A stretch of 64,000 bases of DNA, from contig JAKJBR010000002.1 of the NCBI GenBank assembly GCA_022706885.1, positions 62,001 to 126,000 on the forward strand, read 5' to 3'. The DNA comes from DUPQ01 sp022706885. Lineage in GTDB: Bacteria > Bacillota > Clostridia > DUPQ01. Position numbers and translations under genes: made by a program. The notes under the pieces are model-generated. The model was not told the origin of the DNA. It searched no databases and saw only the letters and a list, made by a program, of their open reading frames with translations. Of the stretch, positions 42,074 to 51,155 are shown one piece after another. Position 1 is the first letter of the stretch. Each line of letters begins with the position of its first letter.

Positions 42074-42352
42074 ATGCTCAAGACCGTACTGACCGTCATA
42101 TATTATCTGCTATATGCTCTGTCATTTCTTGTGTTTATAAGGGTGATAGCATCATATTTCGGCGGTGCACGATTCAGCAAATACTATGAAGTGCTTGTAC
42201 GGATGACCGAACCTTTCCTGGCACCTTTAAGAAATTTCATATCATGGTTGACCAAAGGAAAACCTTTGATGTTTGATTTTTCTTTCATTGCTTTATACAT
42301 TATCGTTATGATTCTTCAGCGTATCATATTAGTGATACAGGCGAGTCTGTAA
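42074..42352 (+). CDS. ylmG: YggT/YlmG-family membrane protein
   Basis: A 92-residue protein with two transmembrane helices (about 3-24 and 66-90) and the family motif MTEPFLAPLRNFIS between them. It is linked by position to SepF and thought to affect nucleoid distribution and division. AAAGAGGTAAG precedes the start, 9 nt after sepF. A terminator hairpin follows at 42374, so this is the last gene of the cluster. Confidence 0.88.
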   Translation: MLKTVLTVIYYLLYALSFLVFIRVIASYFGGARFSKYYEVLVRMTEPFLAPLRNFISWLTKGKPLMFDFSFIALYIIVMILQRIILVIQASL

Positions 42353-42373
42353 AATCCTCATATTTATATAAAT

Positions 42374-42405
42374 AAAATACCATATGGAGTATATGGTATT
42401 TTCTT
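42374..42405 (+). terminator. Terminator after the sepF-ylmG cluster
   Basis: AAAATACCATAT-ggagt-ATATGGTATTTT, a perfect 12-bp AT-rich stem followed by CTT; weaker than a GC-rich terminator. Confidence 0.55.
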
Positions 42406-42469
42406 CCGTTCAAAAAATCATACTTTATCACATACCGTTTAATTGCGGTATAGAAGAGATAGAATACTG

Positions 42470-42498
42470 TTGAAAAGATTGTATAATGGATATATAAT
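42470..42498 (+). promoter_or_regulatory. Strong promoter of the dnaJ-like gene
   Basis: TTGAAA (42470-42475), 17-bp spacer, consensus TATAAT (42493-42498), 41 bp before the start codon. Confidence 0.7.
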
Positions 42499-42538
42499 AT
42501 AGTCATAGGTCAGAGAAAGTCAGACTGAAAGGAAAGAT

Positions 42539-43426
42539 ATGGAGTATAAAGATTATTATAAAATCCTCGGAGTAGAAAAGAAAGACGACAAGGATACAAT
42601 AAAAAAAGCATACAGGAAACTGGCGAAGAAATTTCATCCGGACAACAATCCCGGCAACAAAAGAGCCGAGGAGAGGTTCAAGGAAATAAATGAGGCTTAT
42701 GAGGTGCTTTACGATGATGAAAAGAGAAAGCGCTATGACACCATGGGCATGAATGACTTTTCTTCCGCAGGTTTCGATCCGTCGGCATACGGACAACAAT
42801 ACTCATATAATTACGGCGGCAGTTCGGGTTTTTCACGGTCCAATGATTTTTCCGATTTCTTTAATATGTTTTTCGGCGATCTGGGTATGGGAGCCGATGT
42901 ATTCGGGCAGTCTTCGGGACGCAAGTCCAAAGCCGCATCCCGTCAGTTTGACAGTGAAGCCTCCATGAAAGTTTCTATCGAGGACGCATTGGCTCAAAGG
43001 GAAATGATTGTTTCCATAAATGATAAAAAGGTTAATCTGAAAATACCCGAAGGAATACGGTCGGGACAGAAGATAAAGATGAAAGGACAGGGACAGGGGG
43101 GAGGAGACCTTTATATAAAAATAGAGCTTCAGGACACACCCAACCTGACACTGGAAAATGATGACCTTATAAAAACGGTGGATATATATCCCTGGCAGGC
43201 ATATTTCGGTTCGGTAATCCAGGTGGAAATGCCGGACAATACCCTGAAGGTTACCATACCCAAAAAGATAAAAGGCGGAGCCAGGATAAGGATAAAGGAA
43301 AAAGGCTACTATAAAAAGGATAAGACCCGAGGTGACTTATATATCAAAGTAAATATAGTCAATCCTGTAAGAATGTCCGAAAAGGACGAAGAAATATATA
43401 AAGAACTGTCAAACAGGTTCGGTTAA
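42539..43426 (+). CDS. DnaJ-domain co-chaperone (CbpA-like, no zinc domain)
   Basis: A 295-residue Hsp40. The J domain (about 4-70) has KKFHPDNNPG with the HPD tripeptide at 33-35. A Gly/Ser/Phe-rich region (75-150) and the DnaJ C-terminal beta domains (VSIEDALAQREMIV, IPEGIRSGQKIKMKGQG) follow. The Cys-rich zinc-finger domain of true DnaJ is absent, as in CbpA. It would stimulate a DnaK. AAAGGAAAG precedes the start. Confidence 0.9.
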   Translation: MEYKDYYKILGVEKKDDKDTIKKAYRKLAKKFHPDNNPGNKRAEERFKEINEAYEVLYDDEKRKRYDTMGMNDFSSAGFDPSAYGQQYSYNYGGSSGFSRSNDFSDFFNMFFGDLGMGADVFGQSSGRKSKAASRQFDSEASMKVSIEDALAQREMIVSINDKKVNLKIPEGIRSGQKIKMKGQGQGGGDLYIKIELQDTPNLTLENDDLIKTVDIYPWQAYFGSVIQVEMPDNTLKVTIPKKIKGGARIRIKEKGYYKKDKTRGDLYIKVNIVNPVRMSEKDEEIYKELSNRFG

Positions 43427-43441
43427 TGATAAAATACGCAT

Positions 43442-43813
43442 ATGAAAAAGGCGGACATCATTCTCATAGTCATTCTTATATGCGTATTCTTAATATTCTT
43501 GGGACTGCATCTTTTCAATGATTCAAAAAAAAGCGATATTCTTGTAATACAGCAGGATTCAAAGGTTATTTACAAAGAGTCCATACACAAAGACAATGAG
43601 ATACAAATAAAAGACCGATACGGTAATATAACCAATATCGTAACTATTAAAGACGGTACCGCATATATGTCTTTTGCCGATTGTGCAAACAAGGATTGTA
43701 AGCATATGGGGAAACTTACACCAAGCTCAAAAAAACAGATAGCCTGTCTTCCCAATAAAGTTCTTGTTTACCTTATATCAACGGATTCGGAAGTGGACGG
43801 TGTGACAAGATGA
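43442..43813 (+). CDS. NusG domain II-type membrane-anchored protein
   Basis: A 123-residue protein with one N-terminal helix (about 5-25) and an extracytoplasmic NusG_II fold: DNEIQIKDRYGNITNIV-like strands, then ADCANKDCKHMG and QIACLP, giving three Cys residues that could bind a cofactor or metal. It overlaps the Gx-transporter gene by 4 nt. Such pairs occur often in Clostridia, and the function is not established. There is no ribosome site; TAAAAT at 43430-43435 is only six nt before the ATG, suggesting a leaderless message. Confidence 0.8.
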   Translation: MKKADIILIVILICVFLIFLGLHLFNDSKKSDILVIQQDSKVIYKESIHKDNEIQIKDRYGNITNIVTIKDGTAYMSFADCANKDCKHMGKLTPSSKKQIACLPNKVLVYLISTDSEVDGVTR

Positions 43814-44319
43814 ACAGAACAAAGAAGATAACGATATCCGCAATATTCGCAGCTTTGGCAATAGCCTTGAGTGTTGCTGAAAGCTTTATACCTTTTTCCG
43901 CAATAGCTCCGGGCGTAAAATTAGGGTTGGCCAATGTGGTACCTTTGACGCTTCTTTATGTGTTCGGACCCGCATATGCCATATCGGTACAGGCTGTAAG
44001 AGTATCGGTTGCGGGATTGCTTAGGGGAAATATTGTTACCTTTCTGTTCAGTTTCTTCGGGGGAATGGCTTCCATAACAATATGTTCATTGATTAAAAGG
44101 CAGAAGAGGGTGGAGTTTTCCGTAATAGGTTTGAGTGTGATAGGTGCAGTAATACATAATGCTGCACAGTTTTTTACCGCATTGGTCATCTTAAAGAATC
44201 TGAACATATTCTGGTATATTGCCGTTCTTACGATATTTGCGGTGATAGCGGGAGTGCTTACCGGCTTAATCTCAAAGTATACAATCAAGGCATTGGAAAG
44301 ATATTCAAACAGATTTTAA
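43810..44319 (+). CDS. Gx transporter-family membrane protein (ECF S-component-like)
   Basis: A 169-residue protein with about five or six transmembrane helices, in the family formerly called heptaprenyl diphosphate synthase component I. Typical segments are AALAIALSVAESFIP, PGVKLGLANVVPLTLLYVFG and VSVAGLLRGN. These resemble substrate-binding subunits of ECF transporters. The substrate is unknown, and no ECF ATPases are near. It is translationally coupled to the NusG_II-type gene. Confidence 0.85.
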   Translation: MNRTKKITISAIFAALAIALSVAESFIPFSAIAPGVKLGLANVVPLTLLYVFGPAYAISVQAVRVSVAGLLRGNIVTFLFSFFGGMASITICSLIKRQKRVEFSVIGLSVIGAVIHNAAQFFTALVILKNLNIFWYIAVLTIFAVIAGVLTGLISKYTIKALERYSNRF

Positions 44320-44373
44320 TTATCCGCAATTTAATTGTATAATACTATAAGAACAAAGAAAAAGGAGTTCAAT

Positions 44374-45204
44374 ATGAGCAGAGCCGATGATATATTCAAA
44401 AATATGTGCAGAGATATAATTGATAACGGATTTTGGGATACCGGTCTGGATGTGCGTCCCAGATGGTTAGACGGAACACCTGCTCATTCTGTAAAGAAAT
44501 TCTGTGTCGTTAACAGATATGATTTAAGTAAAGAGTTTCCCATATTGACACTGCGTCCCACACGGTTTAAGGGAGCTATTGATGAAATGCTGTGGATATG
44601 GCAGAAGAAGTCCAATAATATAAAAGATTTGAACAGTAAAATATGGGATGCCTGGGCGGACAGCGAAGGCTCGATAGGTAAGGCATACGGATACCAGTTG
44701 TCGATTAAGCATAAATACAAAGAAGGAATGTTTGACCAGGTGGACAGGGTTTTGTATGATTTGAAGAATAACAGAGCAAGCAGAAGGATAATTACCAATA
44801 TATATGTTCACGCCGACCTTCATGAAATGAATCTGTATCCCTGTGCATACAGTATGACTTTCAATGTGTCGGGTGATGTGCTTAACGGTATACTGAATCA
44901 GCGTTCCAATGATGTGCTGGTTGCAAACAACTGGAATGTCGTACAGTACGCCGTACTTATGCATATGATGGCTCAGGTTTCGGGCTTAAAGGCGGGAGAA
45001 CTGGTTCATGTAATAGCCGATGCTCATATTTATGACCGACATATTCCCCTGGTGGAGGAGTTGTTAACAAGAGAGCCATACCCCGCACCGACATTTTGGA
45101 TAAACCCGGAGATAACGGATTTCTATGATTTTACCGTGGAGGACTTTAAACTGAAAAACTATCAGAAGAATGAGCAGATAAAAGATATTGAGGTTGCCGT
45201 ATGA
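44374..45204 (+). CDS. thyA: Thymidylate synthase
   Basis: A 276-residue enzyme that methylates dUMP to dTMP with methylene-THF. The catalytic Cys lies in LYPCAYSMTF, where the family-typical His after Cys is Ala, a variant shared by a Firmicutes subgroup. LNQRSNDVL and NNWNVVQYA supply the phosphate Arg and the Asn that selects uracil, and HVIADAHIYDRH completes the site. The start at 44374 follows AAAGGAG. It overlaps folA by 4 nt, the usual coupling since ThyA oxidises folate that FolA reduces. Confidence 0.92.
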   Translation: MSRADDIFKNMCRDIIDNGFWDTGLDVRPRWLDGTPAHSVKKFCVVNRYDLSKEFPILTLRPTRFKGAIDEMLWIWQKKSNNIKDLNSKIWDAWADSEGSIGKAYGYQLSIKHKYKEGMFDQVDRVLYDLKNNRASRRIITNIYVHADLHEMNLYPCAYSMTFNVSGDVLNGILNQRSNDVLVANNWNVVQYAVLMHMMAQVSGLKAGELVHVIADAHIYDRHIPLVEELLTREPYPAPTFWINPEITDFYDFTVEDFKLKNYQKNEQIKDIEVAV

Positions 45205-45701
45205 ATATAATTGTTGCGGTGGATGAGCACTTCGGAATAGGAAACTTAGGCAAAATACAGTGGAAGATAAAAGAAGATATGGATTTTTTCAGGAGGAGCA
45301 CCTTGAACAAAACCGTAATCATGGGCAGGAAAACACTGGATTCCTTCAAGTGCGGAAAACCTCTGAAGAACAGGCATAACATAGTACTTACAAGAGATAA
45401 GTGCTTTAAGAGAGAGAATGTAACGGTTGTGCACAGCGTAAAGCAAGCTTTAGAAAAAATATCCGATATAGATACCGGTGATGTATACATAATAGGCGGA
45501 CAGAGCATATATGAGGCTTTTTTGCCCTATTGCGATAGAGCATTTGTAACAAAAGTGCACGGTGTATTCGATGCCGATACATATTTTCCCGATCTGGATA
45601 AATCGGATGAATGGAAGTTGATTCATCAGTCGGACAGACAGATTACCGAGTCGGGTATACATATAACTTTTTGCGAGTATGAAAGAGTAAGGCATGAGTG
45701 A
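45201..45701 (+). CDS. folA: Dihydrofolate reductase
   Basis: A 166-residue NADPH enzyme regenerating tetrahydrofolate. It has IIVAVDEHFGIGNLGKIQW with the family substrate loop, MDFFRRSTLNKTVIMGRKT (cofactor region) and YIIGGQSIYEAFL. The acidic catalytic residue of the N-terminal helix falls at KEDMDFF. It overlaps thyA (ATGA) and the next gene by 8 nt. Confidence 0.92.
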   Translation: MNIIVAVDEHFGIGNLGKIQWKIKEDMDFFRRSTLNKTVIMGRKTLDSFKCGKPLKNRHNIVLTRDKCFKRENVTVVHSVKQALEKISDIDTGDVYIIGGQSIYEAFLPYCDRAFVTKVHGVFDADTYFPDLDKSDEWKLIHQSDRQITESGIHITFCEYERVRHE

Positions 45702-46947
45702 CGGCGGCAAAAAATCCATACGGATAAACAAAACCTATCTCATATTAGGTGTCATATACTTAATAGCATTTGTTGTCCGTATATTTATAGCAGGTTCCAT
45801 AACCGGGCACCTTACCGATATGGGTTGTTTCAGTTACTGGGGCGAACAGGCATACAATGAAGGACTGTCGGAGTTTTACAACGGCAAACTTTTCTGTGAC
45901 TATCCCCCTCTTTACATTTATGTACTGTGGGTAATAGAAGCATTAAGAAGAGCGTTCGGCATAGTTTTTGCAATGCCGGCACATCTGATATTGCTCAAAC
46001 TTCCCACCATAATATTTGATTTGTTATCCGCATATTTTGTATTCAGGATAGCTAAGACAAGATTTTCCGATAAAACATCAATAAATCTGTCGGCCTGCAT
46101 GGCATTCAATATTATGTATATTCTCAACTCTTCGGCTTGGGGTCAGATTGACAGCATACTGACATTGCTTATCGCAATTACGGCATACAATATCATGAAT
46201 AACAAACTGCATTTTGCAACGGTGGCATATATATTTGCGGTGTTACTGAAACCTCAGGCATTCATATTTGCTCCCATATTGATTTTCGCATATATAAAAA
46301 GCAGAAATCTTAAGAAAGTTATAACTTCTCTTTTGATAGGAGCGGGCATATTTGTTGTTGTAATACTGCCCTTTGCGATAGGTCAGAAGCCTTTATGGAT
46401 ATTCGGATTGTATTTCGGTACCATGGGGCAGTATGCGTATGCAACGGTTAATGCATATAACCTGTATGCATTGTTGGGACTCAACTGGATACCGGACAGT
46501 GAGATAATGTTGCTCTTCCCATACAAAATTTACGGCTATATCGCAATAGTAGGAGTGTGCGTATTGACAACGGCGGCTTTCATAAAAGGGCATAAAAAAC
46601 CGGGATTTACCTTTGCCACAGCGGGACTGCTTATGACGGTGGTGTTTACATTTGCAACCAAGATGCATGAGCGATATATTTTCCCTTCCATCCTTCTGGT
46701 ACTTGCCGCCTTTATATTCTCCAATGACAGAAGATTTCTGTATATACATATTTTGCAGACACTGACCTGCTTTGCCAACTGTGCATATATACTGCACCTG
46801 AATTACAAAAACAGTTATGACTTTTTCTCGCCGTTTATGGCTATAGTATCAGCCGTAACGGTATTTTCTACATTATGGTACATTAAAGTATATATACAGC
46901 TATATATTATGAATAAAGATAATATGCCTTCAAAGTATTTGACATAA
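45694..46947 (+). CDS. Polytopic GT-C-type glycosyltransferase
   Basis: A 417-residue integral membrane protein with about ten transmembrane helices. The first external loop carries TDMGCFSYWGEQA and CDYPPLYIYVLW, matching the acidic D-x-x-x-F motif and Y-P-P-L of bacterial GT39/GT-C mannosyltransferase-like proteins, which use polyprenyl-phosphate sugars. The sugar and acceptor are unknown. It begins within the end of folA (8-nt overlap). Confidence 0.78.
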   Translation: MSDGGKKSIRINKTYLILGVIYLIAFVVRIFIAGSITGHLTDMGCFSYWGEQAYNEGLSEFYNGKLFCDYPPLYIYVLWVIEALRRAFGIVFAMPAHLILLKLPTIIFDLLSAYFVFRIAKTRFSDKTSINLSACMAFNIMYILNSSAWGQIDSILTLLIAITAYNIMNNKLHFATVAYIFAVLLKPQAFIFAPILIFAYIKSRNLKKVITSLLIGAGIFVVVILPFAIGQKPLWIFGLYFGTMGQYAYATVNAYNLYALLGLNWIPDSEIMLLFPYKIYGYIAIVGVCVLTTAAFIKGHKKPGFTFATAGLLMTVVFTFATKMHERYIFPSILLVLAAFIFSNDRRFLYIHILQTLTCFANCAYILHLNYKNSYDFFSPFMAIVSAVTVFSTLWYIKVYIQLYIMNKDNMPSKYLT

Positions 46948-47009
46948 CGGGCATATTGAGTGAAAATATATGCGAAAGATAAATATTGTTTGGACATGAG
47001 GACAAATAA

Positions 47010-48221
47010 ATGAAACACAAAAGACAAATCATCAATTCAATCAAAAAAGCAATAGTTGTAGTACTGATACTGATATTATCGGTATTGTTTGTTTCTTGCG
47101 GTGACTATCTTGAAGCGGTGGGTAATATTGCAGAATCACCCGTATTACCAAGTAAGACACCCAAACCTACCGAGTCACCGACGGAAAAGCCATATGAAAC
47201 GCCGGAACCTACGCAAACACCTGTGGAAAGTATAGTTCCGACTGAGACACCTGCTCCCACACCCGATCCTTCTTTGATACTTACTAATAATCCTCTTACG
47301 GGGAAAGAGCAATATATGCATGAGTTTTCACTGACCGCAAAACCTGTAGCTGTGATTTTGGAGAATAAAAGGCAGAGCTTGCCGCAGATAGGTATATCCG
47401 AAGCAGACATAGTGATAGAAATGCTGGTAGAGTATGACATATCCCGTTTTATGGCCATATATCAGGATCCGTATAAGGTGGAGAGAATAGGGGCGGTAAG
47501 AAGTTTACGTTCCTATTTCACAAAGATAGCATTGGCATTCGACAGCTATATATTCCATTACGGATTCAGCGATTACGGTGAGGAAAATGCCAAACAGGAC
47601 CTTATAGACAGAGGATTGACCACGGTAAACGGTATTTACGGAGAAGATAACGGTCATCCCTATTGGAGAGACCAAGACAGAATTGCATCGGGAATAGAAT
47701 CGCTTCACAGTGTCGTTACCGCCGGAGAGAATGTTTTAGCTTCAATGAAAAGTCTTTCAAGCGATAAGATAAGTAAAGAAAACAGAGACAATGTATTTAA
47801 TTTTTCTGCGGAAAGCAGCACCAAAAACGGTAAGGAAGCATCAAAGGTTTATCTGACCGGCGCTTATATAAGCAGTCCGTACTTCATATATGACCAAGCT
47901 AAAGGCGAGTATACAAGGTATCAGTTTTCCGATGTGCAGATAGACGGAAATACAAATCAGCCTGTAACCGTAGAAAATCTTTTCGTACTGAAAATGGAAA
48001 CCCGTTATACCGAAGATGCCGCCAAGCATGTTCTGATTACCACTCACGGTACCGGAACCGGTTACTATATAAATGACGGAAAGTACATTGAAATACAGTG
48101 GAGCAGAGAAACCGATTGGTCAAAGTTTGTCTTTACCGCAAACGGAGAAGAAATAAAGGTGGCACCGGGTAATACCTGGATATCCTGTATTCCTTCGGAT
48201 AAATATATATCAATAAAGTGA
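47010..48221 (+). CDS. DUF3048 (YerB-like) lipoprotein
   Basis: A 403-residue lipoprotein. The signal peptide (1-29) ends in FVSC with Cys30. A Pro/Thr/Glu linker (about 45-95, repeats of TPKPTESP type) spans the wall. The DUF3048 N- and C-terminal domains follow (NPLTGK, AVILENKRQSLPQIGISEAD, RIGAVRSLRSYF; C-terminal HVLITTHGTGTGYYINDG and WISCIP). It is a surface protein of unknown role. The next gene has the same linker style. Confidence 0.85.
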   Translation: MKHKRQIINSIKKAIVVVLILILSVLFVSCGDYLEAVGNIAESPVLPSKTPKPTESPTEKPYETPEPTQTPVESIVPTETPAPTPDPSLILTNNPLTGKEQYMHEFSLTAKPVAVILENKRQSLPQIGISEADIVIEMLVEYDISRFMAIYQDPYKVERIGAVRSLRSYFTKIALAFDSYIFHYGFSDYGEENAKQDLIDRGLTTVNGIYGEDNGHPYWRDQDRIASGIESLHSVVTAGENVLASMKSLSSDKISKENRDNVFNFSAESSTKNGKEASKVYLTGAYISSPYFIYDQAKGEYTRYQFSDVQIDGNTNQPVTVENLFVLKMETRYTEDAAKHVLITTHGTGTGYYINDGKYIEIQWSRETDWSKFVFTANGEEIKVAPGNTWISCIPSDKYISIK

Positions 48222-48228
48222 GAAATAA

Positions 48229-49152
48229 ATGAGAAAAATAATTGCCCTCTTCTTTATACTGCTGACCGTACTTAATCTATCTTGCTGTGTTAAACCGACA
48301 GAACAGCCTTCATTTACACATGCTCCGACAGTTATGCCTGAAGTATCTCCCACAGAGATAATTCAACCGACAGAAAGTATTCCGACAAAAGAGCCGGCTA
48401 CACCGAGTCCTACTCCTACGGTCATACCTCCCGGCAGCACATACATAGAGTTTTATGACCTTTATGCAGACCTTACAAAAACCGGGGAAATGAAAAAAGA
48501 TACCATTCATTGGAGTGAAAAAGGACAAAGAACCGAAGTATTTGATAAGCATAATGTCATTACAACAATAGATACCGAAGAAAAGGTAATGTACCTCACA
48601 TTCAATTTAGGATATGAGCATGTAAGAGGTAATACCGAAAAACTTCTGGAGATACTTAAAAGCAGAAATATATCGGCTACTTTCTTTCTTGTAGGGGAGT
48701 TTATTGAAGTATTTCCCGAAAAAGTGAGAGCTATTTATGCTGACGGTCATACTTTAGGAGCACACAGTTATTACCATATACCTCCTTCCCATACAATGAC
48801 CGATGAAGAATACATAGAGGATTTTATTAAAACGGAAAAACTGCTGAAAATTGCATTGGATTCCGATTACAAAAGGATGAGATATTACAGACCGATATCG
48901 GGCGAATACTGTGAAAGGGATTTATACATTGCGAAAGCATTAGGTTACACGACGGTACTGTTTGATGCCACATATTCCGACTGGAACAGGACGGTTATAA
49001 ACGGATATGAATATGCATACAACGAACTTGTAAAGGATATACATAAAGGAGCCATATATCAGCTTCACATAGTGACTCCGGACAATATAGAAGCATTACC
49101 GGTTTTTCTTGATGAACTTATCGGCGACGGGTGGATGTTCAAGGCTTTTTAA
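48229..49152 (+). CDS. PdaA-like polysaccharide deacetylase lipoprotein lacking the catalytic Asp
   Basis: A 307-residue lipoprotein (lipobox region NLSCC, Cys19 or Cys20) with a Pro/Thr linker and a NodB deacetylase domain (about 118-305). PdaA proteins deacetylate N-acetylmuramic acid in wall peptidoglycan and have T-F-D-N-G-Y-E. Here it is TFNLGYE (124-130), so the catalytic Asp is Asn126 and the next residue Leu. GAHSYYH (metal His179, His183) and the C-terminal QLHIVTPDN are retained; the R-P-P-R-G loop is RPISGEY. It may be inactive or act as a binding protein. Confidence 0.85.
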   Translation: MRKIIALFFILLTVLNLSCCVKPTEQPSFTHAPTVMPEVSPTEIIQPTESIPTKEPATPSPTPTVIPPGSTYIEFYDLYADLTKTGEMKKDTIHWSEKGQRTEVFDKHNVITTIDTEEKVMYLTFNLGYEHVRGNTEKLLEILKSRNISATFFLVGEFIEVFPEKVRAIYADGHTLGAHSYYHIPPSHTMTDEEYIEDFIKTEKLLKIALDSDYKRMRYYRPISGEYCERDLYIAKALGYTTVLFDATYSDWNRTVINGYEYAYNELVKDIHKGAIYQLHIVTPDNIEALPVFLDELIGDGWMFKAF

Positions 49153-49159
49153 TTAATAA

Positions 49160-49187
49160 TTGACAAAACATGTCCGTATGGTAAAAT
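49160..49187 (+). promoter_or_regulatory. Promoter of the divIC-like gene
   Basis: TTGACA (49160-49165), 16-bp spacer, TAAAAT (49182-49187), 28 bp before the start codon. Confidence 0.65.
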
Positions 49188-49215
49188 ACATTTACACTAA
49201 AGAGGAAGGCTTTTA

Positions 49216-49494
49216 ATGAAGAGCAGAACCAAAAGAAGACTATTCACATTAATATCATTCGCATTCATTGTATATTTTATATATATCATCTTTTCGCAAC
49301 AGCCGAGAATTGATATGCTGATGACAAAAAAGCTAAGAGTGGAGGAAAAGATAAAAGAGCAGGATGCCATACATGAACAGCTGATCTATTATCAATCTAT
49401 AGCCGGTACCGACCGGTACATAGAGATGATGGCAAGAATAAGGTTAGGTTATGTAAAGGCCGACGACCTTATATTCATAGATGCGGACAGATAA
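49216..49494 (+). CDS. divIC: DivIC/FtsB-family septum protein
   Basis: A 92-residue bitopic protein with a basic N-terminus, one transmembrane helix (about 9-28), a coiled coil (about 35-72, LMTKKLRVEEKIKEQD) and the family end MARIRLGYVKADDLIFID. It would act with FtsL and DivIB in the divisome. AAAGAGGAAGG precedes the start. Confidence 0.82.
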   Translation: MKSRTKRRLFTLISFAFIVYFIYIIFSQQPRIDMLMTKKLRVEEKIKEQDAIHEQLIYYQSIAGTDRYIEMMARIRLGYVKADDLIFIDADR

Positions 49495-49513
49495 GAAAGT
49501 GTAAAACAGGATA

Positions 49514-49783
49514 ATGTGGACTATAAGATTTTGTGACAGTAATACCAGATATATAGTTTTAGTAAGAGAAGCACTGTTTGACGGTGCCGTTTTATACAGC
49601 AAAACAGAAGAAACCATTCTGAGATTATGCAGGAAGCTTACCGTGGTTACACAGGAATGTCTCGGAGTTAGGTGTGAACCGTATAAGTACATGTCCGATC
49701 CTAAAAAGGAGCGGTTTTACGAGGTTAAGCCCACAACCATTGATATAGTATACGAAAGCTTACTCAGTATTTTGAATCATTAG
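49514..49783 (+). CDS. 89-residue protein of unknown function after divIC
   Basis: A compact soluble protein starting WTIRFCDSNTRYIVLV and ending TTIDIVYESLLSIL, with two Cys-containing central helices (LRLCRKL, QECLGVRCEPYKYM). It begins 19 nt after divIC and probably shares its transcript. I recognise no domain. There is no signal peptide or membrane segment. The presence of a regular alpha/beta pattern and normal codon use supports a real gene. Confidence 0.65.
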   Translation: MWTIRFCDSNTRYIVLVREALFDGAVLYSKTEETILRLCRKLTVVTQECLGVRCEPYKYMSDPKKERFYEVKPTTIDIVYESLLSILNH

Positions 49784-49832
49784 TCCATAAGGATTAGTGC
49801 AGGTGCAAAGAGAATAAAGGAGAAAGGATTCC

Positions 49833-51095
49833 ATGAAAAAACCATCTAAAGGATTTCTAATATTAGCATTAGTGTTTGTATTGCTCTTAACGGCATGCAC
49901 TAAGCAGGAGCTACCGAAAGAAACGGTAAGCAGTGAGGTGACAACACCGCCTGCGGAAACCCCCAAGATTGAAACGGAAGAACCTGCAAATACATATGAC
50001 ATTGAGAAGTACGATGATATGGTAGTTGAACTGTTTGCATTAAAAGAGGATAACAACGGCAACTATTGCGACATGTTTTTGAGAATAAACTATGCGGATA
50101 AGATTATAGAGATACCTGACAGAAAGCAATTTGAATTAAGTAAACCTCTGATTGGAATATTAGATATTAACGGAGATGGAAATGGTGAACTGTTTCTTAA
50201 ATTTTTAGAAAAAAACGAGCAAAACGAGTTGGTTGAGAATGTGTATTTTATGGACATAAATACGGAAAAGGAATTATCTCTTTCCGATTTAGGATTGGAA
50301 GATACAGCCGAGGTTACACATGGAACCGCTGAATTTATAGTAAATGATAAAACAGTAACATATGATTTTAATGAGTTGCATTTCAAAGGCAAGGAAAATC
50401 TGAACAAAATTCTGAAGAAGAAAGATATACAAAAAGCACCGATGTTATATACAGATAATCTTACATTAATTATTCTGTCTGAACCGATGCCTTCTACCGG
50501 CAGAAATCAACGAGTGACTATTTTGAAATATGACGATAAATTTGCTTTTTACCGTTATCAGAATATGCCTATGCCTTTTCCTAAGTACAACAACGGAAAA
50601 GAAGAGATTACATATGAGAGTTCCGTGCAGATGGGACTAATTGACCTTGATAATGACGGAATTAAGGAAATTGTCATAACCATGTGGATAGGAAAGGGAA
50701 CGGGGTATTCAGCTACAGATTTACACATTATAGACAGCACTACTATGGAAGAAATTGTTACACTTACAAATGATGATATAGCAATACTCATAAGCAGTTA
50801 TATTGATGCAAAAATAGTTACAAAAGAGGAGCAGGTTATAATTAATATCTGCGTTAATAACGATGCTGATAATACATATACGCATACCGTAAAACGCAAT
50901 GAGAATATCACATACTTTGAAACTCCATCTTTTACTCAAAGTGTCGGATTTACTATTGATGAAACAAATAACAAAGTAACGGTCGGAGCCGGAATGATGA
51001 TTGCAGCACCTTGGTATGCAGGATCTTTTAATGCGGATATAACAGTGGTTGACGGTAAAGTACAGCTTACAAACATTCACTTCAGTTTTGACTGA
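49833..51095 (+). CDS. Lipoprotein with FG-GAP/VCBS-like Asp-rich loops (second copy)
   Basis: A 420-residue lipoprotein with signal peptide 1-21, LTAC box and Cys22. Loops DINGDGNGEL (about 110) and DLDNDGIKEI (about 270) match calcium-binding turns of FG-GAP/VCBS repeats, as in the 540-residue lipoprotein at 2453-4075. Leading Ser/Thr/Pro residues form a short linker. Both loci are AT-rich and both have a small antitoxin-like gene downstream. Function unknown. The start follows AAGGAGAAAGG. Confidence 0.75.
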   Translation: MKKPSKGFLILALVFVLLLTACTKQELPKETVSSEVTTPPAETPKIETEEPANTYDIEKYDDMVVELFALKEDNNGNYCDMFLRINYADKIIEIPDRKQFELSKPLIGILDINGDGNGELFLKFLEKNEQNELVENVYFMDINTEKELSLSDLGLEDTAEVTHGTAEFIVNDKTVTYDFNELHFKGKENLNKILKKKDIQKAPMLYTDNLTLIILSEPMPSTGRNQRVTILKYDDKFAFYRYQNMPMPFPKYNNGKEEITYESSVQMGLIDLDNDGIKEIVITMWIGKGTGYSATDLHIIDSTTMEEIVTLTNDDIAILISSYIDAKIVTKEEQVIINICVNNDADNTYTHTVKRNENITYFETPSFTQSVGFTIDETNNKVTVGAGMMIAAPWYAGSFNADITVVDGKVQLTNIHFSFD

Positions 51096-51155
51096 TAATG
51101 ATAATGTATTGAAATTGTGCGAAACATATAATGTGTTTAAATAGGAGGAGTTTTT

